A stretch of DNA of 64,000 nt from Acidobacteriota bacterium (GTDB taxonomy: Bacteria > Acidobacteriota > Holophagae > Acanthopleuribacterales > Acanthopleuribacteraceae), in assembly GCA_020637335.1 (NCBI GenBank), contig JACJWC010000023.1, forward strand, positions 4,168 to 68,167, read 5' to 3'. Under the pieces are notes generated by a model, which worked only from the letters and a program-made list of their open reading frames with translations, made no database searches and was not told the origin of the DNA. Shown piece by piece: positions 1 to 8,984 of this stretch. The translations under genes and the position numbers were made by a program. Within the stretch, counting starts at the first letter, position 1. Every line of letters begins with the position of its first letter.

Positions 1-369
1 GCGGACAGTGCCTTTCTCACCATGATCATGGTCATGAACATCATTGATGAAAAAGGCAAAAAGCTCTCCGAATTGGTTCAACCGTTCAAAAAATACAGTC
101 CTTCTGGTGAAATCAATTACGTGACCGACCAAGCCGATCGCTTAATCGCCGAGGCGTCTGAGAAGTTTCCGGGCGGAACGGTTTGCAGTATTGATGGGAT
201 CCGCTTGGATTATGCCGATTGGTGGTTTTGTTTGCGCAAGTCCAATACGGAACCGCTTTTGCGTTTGGTTGTCGAGGCCACAACCCCAGACCGATTGGCC
301 CAGGTGGTTCATCAAGTTGAATCGTGGATTTTGGCTGCAGGCGCCAAACGTCACGATGGTAAACACTAA
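1..369 (+). CDS. phosphomannomutase/phosphoglucomutase, C-terminal fragment
   Basis: This is the 3' end of an alpha-D-phosphohexomutase gene whose start lies before the window; the frame is open from base 1. Such enzymes interconvert hexose 6- and 1-phosphates to feed nucleotide-sugar synthesis. The visible part is domain IV, which grips the substrate phosphate: the RKSNTEPLLRLVVEA stretch near the end matches the family's R-x-SNTEP-x-LR signature. Catalytic serine and metal loop lie outside the window, so PMM, PGM or a bifunctional enzyme cannot be told apart. The parvulin gene follows 36 bases later on the same strand. Confidence 0.88.
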   Translation, partial: ADSAFLTMIMVMNIIDEKGKKLSELVQPFKKYSPSGEINYVTDQADRLIAEASEKFPGGTVCSIDGIRLDYADWWFCLRKSNTEPLLRLVVEATTPDRLAQVVHQVESWILAAGAKRHDGKH

Positions 370-405
370 GCCTGTTCATACAAAAAAATAAAAAGAGGTG
401 TTGTT

Positions 406-684
406 TTGGTAATGGCTCGTGCCCGTCACATCTTGGTGACGACAGAAGAAAAATGTAATGAATTAAAGACCCAAATTGAGGGGGGTTCCGATTTTGGCGA
501 GTTGGCGCGCCAACACAGCCAATGTCCTTCCGGTCGGTCCGGTGGTGATTTGGGTGAATTTGGACCAGGCATGATGGTGCCGGAATTCGATCGGGTGGTC
601 TTCAGTGCGGAAGTAGGAACGGTTCAAGGCCCAGTAAAAACCCAATTTGGCTACCATTTATTGGAAGTAACCAAACGCGGTTAA
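406..684 (+). CDS. ppiC: parvulin-type peptidyl-prolyl cis-trans isomerase
   Basis: Small single-domain parvulin of 92 residues, close to E. coli PpiC in length, which catalyses cis-trans isomerisation of peptidyl-proline bonds. Visible family marks are ARHILV at the N-terminus, the SGRSGGDLGEFGPGMMVPEFD core, and the FGYHLLEV strand at the end. There is no signal peptide or membrane segment, so it should be cytoplasmic. A TTG at 406 lies 6-7 bases after the purine-rich AAGAGGT; an in-frame ATG at 412 is the alternative start. It may be co-transcribed with the upstream phosphohexomutase. Confidence 0.9.
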   Translation: MVMARARHILVTTEEKCNELKTQIEGGSDFGELARQHSQCPSGRSGGDLGEFGPGMMVPEFDRVVFSAEVGTVQGPVKTQFGYHLLEVTKRG

Positions 685-810
685 CGTTTGAAATGGTCAC
701 GCCAAAACGCCAAGCCCGCAAAGGAAACCAGGTCTTTCAGAAATAGGTACAAAAACCTGGGGATTTCTCTTTGTGCCAAGGAGAAAACGGAGCGGGCTCG
801 GAACAGAAAT

Positions 811-863
811 GCGCCTTGCTGAAGAGATGGAACTTAGCGTGAGAATGGTTCACGTTAAGGCGC
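811..863. repeat. nested inverted repeat (REP-like)
   Basis: Inner arms CTTAGCGTGA (833-842) and TCACGTTAAG (850-859) pair with one mismatch around a 7-base loop. An outer perfect pair, GCGCCTT (811-817) and AAGGCGC (857-863), brackets it, partly competing with the inner pairing. No T-tract follows, so it is not an intrinsic terminator. Confidence 0.5.
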
Positions 864-1094
864 GAAGCCCGCTAAGAAGGTAGGCCTGCCCCGAAAGAGG
901 ATTGAAACCCGTGGTATTTCCCTGAATAGCATTGGGAAGATGAAGGGAAAAGCTCCTGCCCAAACTCGGCCAAAAAAGGAAAAAGGAAACCTTAAGGTGC
1001 TTAGCGGCTTTGCGTGAGTAAAGCCCAAGCGAAGTTCCTCCATTGAACCCTGGTTGCCAGGCGCACCTGCCTTGTTCTATTTTTCCCTTTTACC

Positions 1095-1155
1095 TTCGTG
1101 TCTTTGAGGCTTCGTGTGAGAAAAGGAAACCCATACGAAGCTACGAAGGCACGAA
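1095..1155. repeat. 26-base imperfect inverted repeat (REP-like hairpin)
   Basis: The arm at 1095-1120 (begins TTCGTGTCTTTGAGG) and the arm at 1130-1155, read on the other strand (begins TTCGTGCCTTCGTAG), are the same 26-base unit with about six differences, separated by an A-rich 9-base loop. The unit belongs to the same GTGAGAAA-type family scattered through this gap. Confidence 0.6.
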
Positions 1156-1254
1156 ATCAAGTTGAAAATCCATAGCGGTCCTAGCTGTTTGGCGTGAGAA
1201 AGGCTCCTAACCAAAATACCCATTAGACAAGAACTATTAGTGCCCCACTCGACC

Positions 1255-1794
1255 TTAAAGCGTCTTTGACAGGTTCTGGGTCGCCCGATGGGCGATCCAA
1301 ATGCCCAGCAAGAAAATGGTCTGCCATATGGTGAAGAGTAGGATGGACCAAAGATCATCGTTATCGCTGAAATGGGTTGTTTTCTCGATCAACAGGAAAA
1401 GTACACCGCCTAATGCGCCTGCCAAAGTAAGAATCGGAATCCAAACCCAAAATCCATTTCTGCGCCAGATCCAATATAGGCCCAGCGCGATGGTGAAACC
1501 GCCCAGGGCACCAGCCGTTTCATAGTGATTCCAGTCGCCTGCCCAAAAACCAACATCGACCGCCAAACGCCAAGCGACGCCTGAAACCCCAATGACCCAG
1601 ATCAGATGGAGCACATCTTTTTCGCCCGGAATATCAAGCAGGCGTGCTGAGACCCACAAGGCAGTGCCAAAAATCAGACCGGGCCACAGATCTACCAGCC
1701 ATTCCCATTGCGATAAAAACGAACCCGCCACGGCACATATCAGACCTGAACCAATGCCGGTCAAAATGAGGAGAATCAGATTCCTATTTGCCAT
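1255..1794 (-). CDS. integral membrane protein of unknown function
   Basis: A 179-residue, very hydrophobic and tryptophan-rich protein with about five membrane spans. The first span directly follows the short MANRN start and the last ends in a short basic tail. No family was recognised and no catalytic motif is apparent. The ATG follows a purine-rich GGCGGAAAA stretch. It is transcribed away from the RDD protein gene at 2068, with 273 bases between the two starts, and stands alone on its strand. Confidence 0.6.
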   Translation of the reverse strand: MANRNLILLILTGIGSGLICAVAGSFLSQWEWLVDLWPGLIFGTALWVSARLLDIPGEKDVLHLIWVIGVSGVAWRLAVDVGFWAGDWNHYETAGALGGFTIALGLYWIWRRNGFWVWIPILTLAGALGGVLFLLIEKTTHFSDNDDLWSILLFTIWQTIFLLGIWIAHRATQNLSKTL

Positions 1795-2067
1795 TTTTCC
1801 GCCTTTGTCAAAGAGAATTGCTGAGTCGCATTATGCGTTGAAATTGGAGAGAGGGCAAAGCGGCACATCCTAACTTGGGGCTTTGGTGAAGCCAGGGGTG
1901 CTTTTGGGTTCGTGCGTTGCTGGGTACGATTGCCGGATAATGAGGTTTCAAATTTCCTTAAACTGTTTGGAATAAATTAAATGTGGTTGTGCTCACACCT
2001 GGGGTTGCTGCTTATTTCTTGCGGTTCAGGTTAAGATGTATGCAGATTATTCTGAAGGATGGATAGT

Positions 2068-2547
2068 ATGCAGAAAGCCGATGTTGCCAAACGGATCATT
2101 GCCATGTTGATTGATTGCGTTGTTGTTTTTGTGCTCAGCGCGATTTCATTTGGATTTGGGTTCATCCCTTTCCTGGGTCGAATCATTGGCCTGTTGGTAA
2201 ACCTTCTAGGCATTGCTTATATGGCCAGTCGCGATGCGCTTCCGATCAAGGATCTCGATGGGGCTTCCATCGGGAAAAAACTTGTTGGCTTAAAGGCAGT
2301 CAATCGCAACGGACAAAACATTACCTGGGAACAGTCGGCCAAGCGCAACCTGCCCTTCTTCTTACCCAGTTTGATTGCCCTGGTGTTCAGTTTCATTCCT
2401 GTCCTGAATGTAATCATCGCTTTTGGGGTCGGGCTTTTGGGATTGTTGATTGTGATCGTAGAGCTGTTGAAAGTCGTCTCCGACAAAGATGGCTTGCGGA
2501 TTGGCGATTTATTTGCCGAAACCCGAGTAGTTGAGGTGCCCAAATAA
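2068..2547 (+). CDS. RDD family membrane protein
   Basis: A 159-residue protein with the RDD layout: an N-terminal helix beginning AKRIIAMLIDCVVV with the family's Arg and Asp, a second hydrophobic span, the DGASIGKKLVGLKAV motif between spans, and two C-terminal spans ending in a charged tail. RDD proteins are integral membrane proteins of mostly unknown function, some proposed as ion transporters. The ATG at 2068 is preferred over that at 2059 because GAAGGA then sits 8 bases upstream. The methyltransferase gene follows after 17 bases, suggesting co-transcription. Confidence 0.8.
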   Translation: MQKADVAKRIIAMLIDCVVVFVLSAISFGFGFIPFLGRIIGLLVNLLGIAYMASRDALPIKDLDGASIGKKLVGLKAVNRNGQNITWEQSAKRNLPFFLPSLIALVFSFIPVLNVIIAFGVGLLGLLIVIVELLKVVSDKDGLRIGDLFAETRVVEVPK

Positions 2548-2564
2548 GGCGAGGGGTTGGTGGC

Positions 2565-3377
2565 ATGGAACCAAATCATTACCATCACGATGCGCAGATG
2601 CGCGATGAGTCGATGGAGCGCTCCCTGCGTTACCAGGCAGCGTGTATCTGGCCACGTGAAAAGTTACTGTTCAGCCGTTTGCGGGAGGAGGGCTTAACCC
2701 GTGTCCTGGACATGGGCTGCGGAACCGGTGAAATTGCCAGCCGTCTTGCCTCAGAAATTCATTTTCCTCAAGTGGTGGGCATCGATATTATCGAGGAACG
2801 CATTCGCCAAGCTCAGGACCAATATGCCCATATTGGCAACTTGGATTTTGTACACGGCGATGGCACACACATCCCGTTCAAAGATGCCAGCTTTGATTTA
2901 TGTGTTAACCGCCACGTCTTGCAAGTGGTGCCCGATCCCGAAGCCATGATTTTGGAAATGGCCCGGGTCACCAAACCCGATGGCCTGCTGTATATCCTTG
3001 GTGAGGATTACGGCATGCTGCACCTGACCGATCTGGCCAATGATTGGTTTTGGCAGATGGCCGCCCAAAAGGCCATGCAGAAAAACACCCATTTGACAAT
3101 TGGTCGTCAGGTACCCGAAATTTTGTACCGTTTGGGCTTCCAGCGTGTTCAAAGTCATACGATTGCCCTGGATACACTCAACACCGATCGCGAATTGTTG
3201 GCCCAAATGTTCAAAGCCTGGAAGGATGGTTATGCCCAATTCCTGGCCGACATGATGGCCATCCCATCAGAGCAAGCCGAGGCCCATTTCGATCGTCTGA
3301 TTGCCGCAAGTCAGGACCCCAGCCGCTATCTTGTCTGGCACGTGCCCGTCTTCCTGGCCGAAAACCAACGTAATTAA
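2565..3377 (+). CDS. class I SAM-dependent methyltransferase
   Basis: A 270-residue methyltransferase with a Rossmann fold. Motif I (VLDMGCGTGE, residues 47-56) binds S-adenosylmethionine, the acidic VVGIDI segment forms the end of beta-2, and GDGTHIPFKDASFDL is the usual motif II/III region. The C-terminal third carries no recognised substrate domain, so the acceptor (small molecule, lipid or protein) is unknown. The ATG is preceded by GAGGGG. It is probably co-transcribed with the RDD gene. Confidence 0.85.
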   Translation: MEPNHYHHDAQMRDESMERSLRYQAACIWPREKLLFSRLREEGLTRVLDMGCGTGEIASRLASEIHFPQVVGIDIIEERIRQAQDQYAHIGNLDFVHGDGTHIPFKDASFDLCVNRHVLQVVPDPEAMILEMARVTKPDGLLYILGEDYGMLHLTDLANDWFWQMAAQKAMQKNTHLTIGRQVPEILYRLGFQRVQSHTIALDTLNTDRELLAQMFKAWKDGYAQFLADMMAIPSEQAEAHFDRLIAASQDPSRYLVWHVPVFLAENQRN

Positions 3378-3539
3378 TCAGTTAATGTTGTCACAGTATT
3401 TGGCGACATCTAGCCCAGGCGAGATTAATTTTTACAGGCAAAAGGCATCAATAGGCCATTCATCCTTTGATTATGCCGTGTTTTTCACTTTGGCATCCAA
3501 TTTGACCTAGGGTTGGATACATCGACTTTGGGGGAAACT

Positions 3540-5354
3540 ATGATGCGTTTAGGTTTTAGCTTCGTATGGAGTTTGGTTTGCTTTGCAGGGATTGATTTGG
3601 AGACCTATCCGAAACCCGTATTGGAGCAAGGAAAAGCTCAAAATATTGGCTCCATCGTGTTTAAACTATCGGGTTTTGACTATGAGTTTGTGAGTCCTGA
3701 TCAAACCTATTGCATTCGAATTCACCTGAGTGGCTCTTCTCGTCTTTCTGAAACATTAGTGGATTGGGGCACAAAAAATAATCCTATAAATTTGCCGATT
3801 TGGGGGTTGGAACCCGGAGATGCCACCCACTTACCAGCCGATTCATTGCAGTTAATTCGCTGGGTGAAAGATGAACCGGCTTTTTACATTTTGGTAAATC
3901 ATCCCCTTACCTTGGCAAATAATGTTTTGCCAACCCAGGAACGGCCTCTAATCTTTTTCATCGGTGACCTAGACCCCGCTCTGGATTTAAACCTTTCGGC
4001 GCAATTATCCAATCTGCCAGAAGGTCCAGTTGACCGTCTGGGTCAAACGCGAAAAATTGAATTGGTCGCAGACCCTGGGTACGAGGACGAGATTCATTAT
4101 GATCCAATTTCCTCCCTCCTTGATCGGGAAGAGGTGATTTTGCCGTCCAGATATTTTGATATTTCTCGAGGTGATGCTTCCTCAGGCTATTTTTTGGGAG
4201 CGAGCCTTTTGGCCTACGTCGATCAAACCCCAGAGGTTGTTGCGCACATTACGCCTCAGGACAGTTGGTTTAAAACCGAGCTTTGGGTTTATTTGGCTGC
4301 CAGCTCAGAACGCCAAATATTGTTTCGAACGGACAATCCAGACACCAAAGGCCGTGATATCTTAATTGACCTTCAGCCTGGTTCTCAGAAATTAGATATT
4401 TCGAAATTCGGCCAATTCCAACCCTCATTCCTTCGTATTGCAGACCCAGATGTATCTGTGCAAACGTGTATCTTTTCAGGAAACGCACAAGGTTGCGGTT
4501 CTACCTATGCTCTCGACGGTGCTCTGGATTTTGTATTGGATGCGAAGCTTGGTTTTCTGGGGATGCCAATTGTTAACTTAGCAAATAAGGATCTCCCGGT
4601 TTCACTTGCCTTTTTTTCTCCAAATGGCGCCCTTAACAGTCAGGCTGAGGTGGTTGTACCGGCCACCACCAAAGCCAACTTGCTGTTGAATTCTCTTTTG
4701 CCCAGTGAGCCGGTTGCCTTTATTCGGGTAACGGGTGAAAAGGCAGGGCTTTCCCTTTGGCAAGGGTCCTGGCCTGGAAACCAGGATGGCTGGCTGAACT
4801 CAGCGCTTGCCCTGACCGCTTCCGCGCAAACCGAGAATGGCACTTACCTTTTTATTGCCGATCCATTTGGCAGTTTTCAGCACGAACTGTTGGTTTCCAA
4901 CCCGTCGGATGAACCCATTTCTCTTTTCATTAACAACAACAAGAGTGATCAGATCTTTGAGGTCGCCCCAGGATTTTCACGTTTGAACCTGCCTGCCGGT
5001 GATGGTTTGGGTTGGCAACTGTCTTCCGATGGCGAGTTTAATTGCGCAGTCAAACGTGTGGACCAGGTGGATTGGCAAACGCCGAACTCCCTTGAAACCC
5101 ATTCCTATAGCTATCAAGCTCAGGCAGATAGCGTTATTCGTTTGGTTAATCCCTTCAACAGTCCACGGGAAATTTATTGGTCAAGAGATTACCTAGCGGC
5201 TGAGCGATTTACCTTGGGACCTGCTTCCAAACTTGATCTGCAGCTAGAAAAAGGAGAACAGGGGCGTTTTACCAGTGCGGAACCCATTTTTGTGGTACCG
5301 GGCAGCCAAGTGTTCGGCCATGGAAAACCTGCACCTACGGTCCTTAATCACTAG
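3540..5354 (+). CDS. large secreted protein of unknown function
   Basis: A protein of about 604 residues with a signal peptide (MRLGFSFVWSLVCFAG) and then a long region with the alternating hydrophobic pattern of beta-sandwich domains. No enzyme motif was found. The segment from about residue 430 resembles proteins that carry repeated stretches of the type LFIADPFGS...ELLVSNPSDEP; a similar pattern recurs in the secreted protein encoded convergently at 5567-7342. The start is placed at ATG 3540 or 3543, because GGGGGAA lies just upstream; an in-frame TTG at 3513 lacks a binding site. Export to the periplasm or outside is inferred from the signal peptide. Confidence 0.7.
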   Translation: MMRLGFSFVWSLVCFAGIDLETYPKPVLEQGKAQNIGSIVFKLSGFDYEFVSPDQTYCIRIHLSGSSRLSETLVDWGTKNNPINLPIWGLEPGDATHLPADSLQLIRWVKDEPAFYILVNHPLTLANNVLPTQERPLIFFIGDLDPALDLNLSAQLSNLPEGPVDRLGQTRKIELVADPGYEDEIHYDPISSLLDREEVILPSRYFDISRGDASSGYFLGASLLAYVDQTPEVVAHITPQDSWFKTELWVYLAASSERQILFRTDNPDTKGRDILIDLQPGSQKLDISKFGQFQPSFLRIADPDVSVQTCIFSGNAQGCGSTYALDGALDFVLDAKLGFLGMPIVNLANKDLPVSLAFFSPNGALNSQAEVVVPATTKANLLLNSLLPSEPVAFIRVTGEKAGLSLWQGSWPGNQDGWLNSALALTASAQTENGTYLFIADPFGSFQHELLVSNPSDEPISLFINNNKSDQIFEVAPGFSRLNLPAGDGLGWQLSSDGEFNCAVKRVDQVDWQTPNSLETHSYSYQAQADSVIRLVNPFNSPREIYWSRDYLAAERFTLGPASKLDLQLEKGEQGRFTSAEPIFVVPGSQVFGHGKPAPTVLNH

Positions 5355-5385
5355 AGCACTCTCCAGTTGGATTCCTTGCAAATGG

Positions 5386-5408
5386 ACCTGGCTGGGATCC
5401 AGCCAGGT
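5386..5408. repeat. perfect 10-bp inverted repeat between convergent genes
   Basis: ACCTGGCTGG and CCAGCCAGGT form a perfect 10-bp stem with a 3-base loop. It sits 31 bases after the stop at 5354, in the gap between two convergent genes. No T-tract follows on either strand directly, so it may be an mRNA 3'-end stabiliser or a Rho-assisted stop rather than a classic terminator. The rest of 5355-5566 shows no gene; it holds only a minor GCCGG/CCGGC stem and an A8 run. Confidence 0.6.
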
Positions 5409-5566
5409 GGCAAGAGCCGGTTGACCCGGCATTGAAAGTCACAAGCCGCCTCGAAAAAAAAGCTTGGCCCGTTCTAACCCCTTGTGAGGGACATCAAAGC
5501 GTGTTGCTGGTGGTAATGACCCAATGACGCAATAACGTCTGCTTAAACCATCCACGAAACTACCTT

Positions 5567-7342
5567 TTATTGCGCTATGGCAAGTTGGCCCGCCAGTTGT
5601 TTGCGTTCGTTCAGGTCGCCGGTCAATTCGAATCCCGATAAGGCTGGTGAGCCTGATTTTTGGCGGATTTGGACGGACTGGGTGGTTGGGTCAAGGGCTG
5701 CACCATCAAAGAAAGCCGAATCCAGAGCGATCCGCTTGCTGTGGGCGGGTAAGGTCAGCTCGAACTGGCGGATCAGGCTGCCATCCGCCGTTCGCAACAA
5801 AACATCGCAAGCCACAGCTTCAGCACTGGTATTCACAACCGCGAATCCCGTAAACCGATTGTCGCCGCGGTAAATGTTGGGGTAGGTCAGTTCACTTGTC
5901 GCCGCTTTGGCTGATTGGAACCCAGCCATGAATTGGTTGCTGCGATCGCCAAACAGTGTGTAACCCGCAAGGCGTTGGCTGCCCGTTACCTCGACCCAAT
6001 CTGTATTGGTGGGTAACTGGATCGAATAGGTTGGATTTGTTATGGTTTGCGCATTGCCATTGCTGTCAGCTTGAAATAAAACCGTTACCTTTTGTTGGCC
6101 CGGCAGGTTGATGGCAGGCAATACAGTCGCCTGACCTTGATCATAATAGGCTGTTAATTGCACGGTATTGGCTTGTCGACTGACGTTGTTCAGAACCAAA
6201 CCTGTCCAGAAAACGACCAGATTCTTGGCCACGTGTGGGAAAAGCAGGTGGGTTCCGGTTTCGCCATCCAAGGCCAAGGCCACCGTTTGGGGGGCAGTGG
6301 CATCGTTGCGCCCAAATTCCTCGATACCGGCAAAGGGGATGCGGTAGCGGCTCTCCGCGACACTGCCCCATTGCGGCAAAAAATCCGGGTAGGTCAAATT
6401 GAAGTTCACTGATAACCGAGCAGTGTTGGACCAGGTGCTTTCCGATTCGGCAAAAAAGAATTGGGTTTGCATATTCTCGCGGCTCTCGGTCCGGACCAGG
6501 GTAGCTGTGGTCTCAAACTGGTTGCGATTCTGAGCCACATGAGGAATCAGCGTTTCGAACTGGGCATGGGTCATTTCGTAGCTGGACATACGTTCCCCGT
6601 CGTTGGAGCGGTAAAAGGCATAACCGCCGACCAAATCGCTGCTTTCGATTAACAGGAAATCGTCGGATGCCCAATCGGCAGGTAAGGACAGGCTTTGGAT
6701 CTGGTTGGCGTTTAAGCTGATGCTCGGTAAGCTGGCTAATTCAGTTCCACTGGCATTGAATCGGCGTGGGGTGATGGAAGTGGCCTGGTTGCCATTGACC
6801 AGTACCAAATCGACGCTGCCATCGCTGGCCCAGGTTTTGGGGAAATACCATTGCAGCGCTGGTGCCTGTTCCGTCACTTGGATTGTTAGGGTTTCTACAA
6901 AATCCAACGCGTCCTGCGGGGGGTTGCCCAACTTAAACAAATTGGAGTCCTCAGTGGACCCTTCCTGGTGGGCATATTCAATGGTTTGAGTCCCGGCTGA
7001 CACGGCCCGAAACTTGAGAACCAGTGAGCGGATACCCGGACCGCCATGGCCCGGATTGGGTTGGCCTTCGACCCAGTGTAAATTACCCGTTTCGGCGTTG
7101 TAGGAATAGGCCGGCGCAACATAAATGGAAAAGTCGCTCGCTGGCGATTCAAAGCCTAAAAATTCCAGACCCGCAGAGTGATGTAACCGGATTTCAGCTA
7201 CAACAATACGGGACAAATTCATGTGGATGCGGGCCTGAACACTGAACTCTTGACCGACGCCAACCGAAGTTGCTTGCGGGGTTAAAACCAGTCCGTTCTC
7301 AGCAAAACAAAGTCCTGCAAACAAAAAAAGTGCCCAGCGCAT
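5567..7342 (-). CDS. secreted protein with N-terminal cohesin-like domain
   Basis: About 591 residues with a signal peptide (MRWALFLFAGLCFAENG). Residues 20-155 look like a cohesin-type beta-sandwich: a VGVGQEFSVQARI start, a GLEFLGFE strand, a GIRSLVLKFRAVSAG strand and a final strand. After it come three segments with the pattern PHVAxN...F-x-T-x-x-L: TLIPHVAQNRNQFET, HLLFPHVAKNLVVFWT and TYPNIYRGDNRFTG. These look like tandem beta domains of the kind seen in acidobacterial exported proteins. Function is unknown; adhesion or a matrix role is only a guess. The ATG at 7342 is chosen because GGGAGG precedes it; the TTG 12 bases earlier overlaps that site. Confidence 0.72.
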   Translation of the reverse strand: MRWALFLFAGLCFAENGLVLTPQATSVGVGQEFSVQARIHMNLSRIVVAEIRLHHSAGLEFLGFESPASDFSIYVAPAYSYNAETGNLHWVEGQPNPGHGGPGIRSLVLKFRAVSAGTQTIEYAHQEGSTEDSNLFKLGNPPQDALDFVETLTIQVTEQAPALQWYFPKTWASDGSVDLVLVNGNQATSITPRRFNASGTELASLPSISLNANQIQSLSLPADWASDDFLLIESSDLVGGYAFYRSNDGERMSSYEMTHAQFETLIPHVAQNRNQFETTATLVRTESRENMQTQFFFAESESTWSNTARLSVNFNLTYPDFLPQWGSVAESRYRIPFAGIEEFGRNDATAPQTVALALDGETGTHLLFPHVAKNLVVFWTGLVLNNVSRQANTVQLTAYYDQGQATVLPAINLPGQQKVTVLFQADSNGNAQTITNPTYSIQLPTNTDWVEVTGSQRLAGYTLFGDRSNQFMAGFQSAKAATSELTYPNIYRGDNRFTGFAVVNTSAEAVACDVLLRTADGSLIRQFELTLPAHSKRIALDSAFFDGAALDPTTQSVQIRQKSGSPALSGFELTGDLNERKQLAGQLAIAQ

Positions 7343-7410
7343 AATGCCTCCCAATCGGTTCCCAGTTTAGCATGGGTGAATACCTATCTAAGAGGATACG
7401 GACCAGGGAC

Positions 7411-8955
7411 TTATTCCCACTCAATCGTGCCAGGCGGTTTGCTTGTGATATCGAACACAACGCGATTGATCCCCTTGACTTCATTAACGATACGGGCACT
7501 GACCTCTGCCAGGAATTCGTAGGGCAGACGTGCCCAATCGGCCGTCATGAAATCGGAGGTGGTTACAGCGCGCAGTGCACATACGCGCTCGTAGGTCCGT
7601 CCATCGCCCATAATGCCCACCGTCTTGACAGGCAAAAGAACCACAAAGGCTTGAGAGGCATGCAGGTACAAGTCATGGCTATGCAGCATTTCGATAAAAA
7701 TATCGTCTGCTTCCTGGAGGATAGAAATCGATTCTCGGTCAATGGCACCCAAAATTCTGACGGCCAAGCCTGGCCCTGGGAAGGGATGGCGATTCACGAT
7801 GTGTTCGGGTAACCCCAACAAACGGCCAACTTGACGAACTTCATCCTTAAACAGCTCACGCAGGGGTTCCAATAATTTCAAATTCATTTTTTCAGGCAGA
7901 CCACCCACATTGTGGTGGCTCTTGATCGTTTGCGCCGGCCCCTTGTGCAGCGCAGATTCGATTACGTCTGGGTACAAGGTGCCTTGTCCCAAGAATCGGG
8001 CGTTGGGCAGTTTTTTGGCTTCCGCCTCAAAAACTTCGATGAAGGTATGACCAATGATTTTGCGTTTTTTCTCGGGGTCATCAACGCCTGCCAGCTTTCC
8101 CAGGAACTGTTCGGAGGCATCCACCGCCAAGAGTTTGATGCCAAAGCCTTTTTGAAAGGTGCTGACTACCTGGTGCATTTCGTCTTTGCGCATCATGCCA
8201 TGATCGACGAAGACACAGGTTAATTGGTCGCCGATGGCGCGATGGATTAAAAGCGCTGCGACGGCGGAATCGACACCGCCACTCAAACCGAGAATGACTT
8301 GGTCGCTGCCCACCTGTTCGCGAATGGCCTGAACGCTGGCGTCCACATAATCCACCATTTTCCAGGTAGCTTGGCAGTTACAAATATCAAACACAAAGTT
8401 GCGCAGCAGTTGGTGGCCTTTTTCGGTGTGGTTAACTTCTGGATGGAATTGAATACCCACAATCGGTTTACTTTCGTGGACCATTGCAGTGATTGGGGCA
8501 TTGTCCGATGCGCCGGCAATTTTGAAACCATTGGGCATATGGACAACCCGATCCCCGTGGCTCATCCATACTTTTTCGGTGTGGTTTAAACCGGCAAAAA
8601 GAGGGTGGTCCAGTGCCTGGAGTTTGAGCATGGCTGGCCCGTATTCACGATCAGGTGAAGATTCGACCTTTCCGCCATTGAGGTGGGTGATTAACTGCAA
8701 TCCATAGCAGATACCCAAAACCGGTTTGCCAAGGGAGAAGACGGCGGGATCGACTGTGGGCGCATCCGGGTCAAAAACGCTTTGCGGTCCACCCGAAAGA
8801 ATGATGCCCTTGATGCTGGGATCGGCCAATGCGCTGGCCGGCGTGTCATTGGCAAGGATTTCGGAATACACGCTGAACTCACGGATTCGTCGTGCAATTA
8901 ACTTGGTGTACTGCGATCCAAAATCCAAAATGGCAATCTTTTGTGTGGCATCCAT
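7411..8955 (-). CDS. guaA: GMP synthase (glutamine-hydrolysing)
   Basis: GuaA of 514 residues, the usual length, converting XMP, ATP and glutamine to GMP in the cytoplasm. The N-terminal class I amidotransferase shows the nucleophile in GICYGLQ (Cys83) and the partner His/Glu in GIQFHPEV. The ATP-pyrophosphatase domain has the P-loop SGGVDS (GLSGGVDSAVAALL). The C-terminus carries the dimerisation domain and ends in KPPGTIEWE, typical of the family. The ATG at 8955 has AGGGGGAA about 8 bases upstream. mutY lies 29 bases upstream on the same strand, so the two are probably co-transcribed. Confidence 0.97.
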   Translation of the reverse strand: MDATQKIAILDFGSQYTKLIARRIREFSVYSEILANDTPASALADPSIKGIILSGGPQSVFDPDAPTVDPAVFSLGKPVLGICYGLQLITHLNGGKVESSPDREYGPAMLKLQALDHPLFAGLNHTEKVWMSHGDRVVHMPNGFKIAGASDNAPITAMVHESKPIVGIQFHPEVNHTEKGHQLLRNFVFDICNCQATWKMVDYVDASVQAIREQVGSDQVILGLSGGVDSAVAALLIHRAIGDQLTCVFVDHGMMRKDEMHQVVSTFQKGFGIKLLAVDASEQFLGKLAGVDDPEKKRKIIGHTFIEVFEAEAKKLPNARFLGQGTLYPDVIESALHKGPAQTIKSHHNVGGLPEKMNLKLLEPLRELFKDEVRQVGRLLGLPEHIVNRHPFPGPGLAVRILGAIDRESISILQEADDIFIEMLHSHDLYLHASQAFVVLLPVKTVGIMGDGRTYERVCALRAVTTSDFMTADWARLPYEFLAEVSARIVNEVKGINRVVFDITSKPPGTIEWE

Positions 8956-8984
8956 AACCGCGTTCCCCCTCGTTGAAGGCGCTA

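Larger units (their letters stand above)
685..1254. other. 570-base gene-free region with REP-like inverted repeats
   Basis: No convincing gene is seen on either strand; the short open frames here have no family resemblance and no ribosome binding site. The stretch is filled with diverged copies, in both orientations, of a motif resembling CTTTGCGTGAGAAAGG. Examples start near 833, 1000, 1105 and 1180, with inverse copies near 850-875 and 1130-1155. Two of them pair into clear imperfect hairpins, listed separately. Mobile REP-like or BIME-like intergenic elements are the likeliest explanation. Confidence 0.55.

Noticed and set aside
3513..3539. TTG 3513 as start of the secreted protein
   Set aside because: It would put nine polar residues before the signal peptide and has no binding site, whereas GGGGGAA precedes ATG 3540/3543.
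5627..5635. TTCGAATCC resembling a tRNA T-loop
   Set aside because: It is inside the coding sequence of the secreted protein and there is no acceptor stem or anticodon arm around it.
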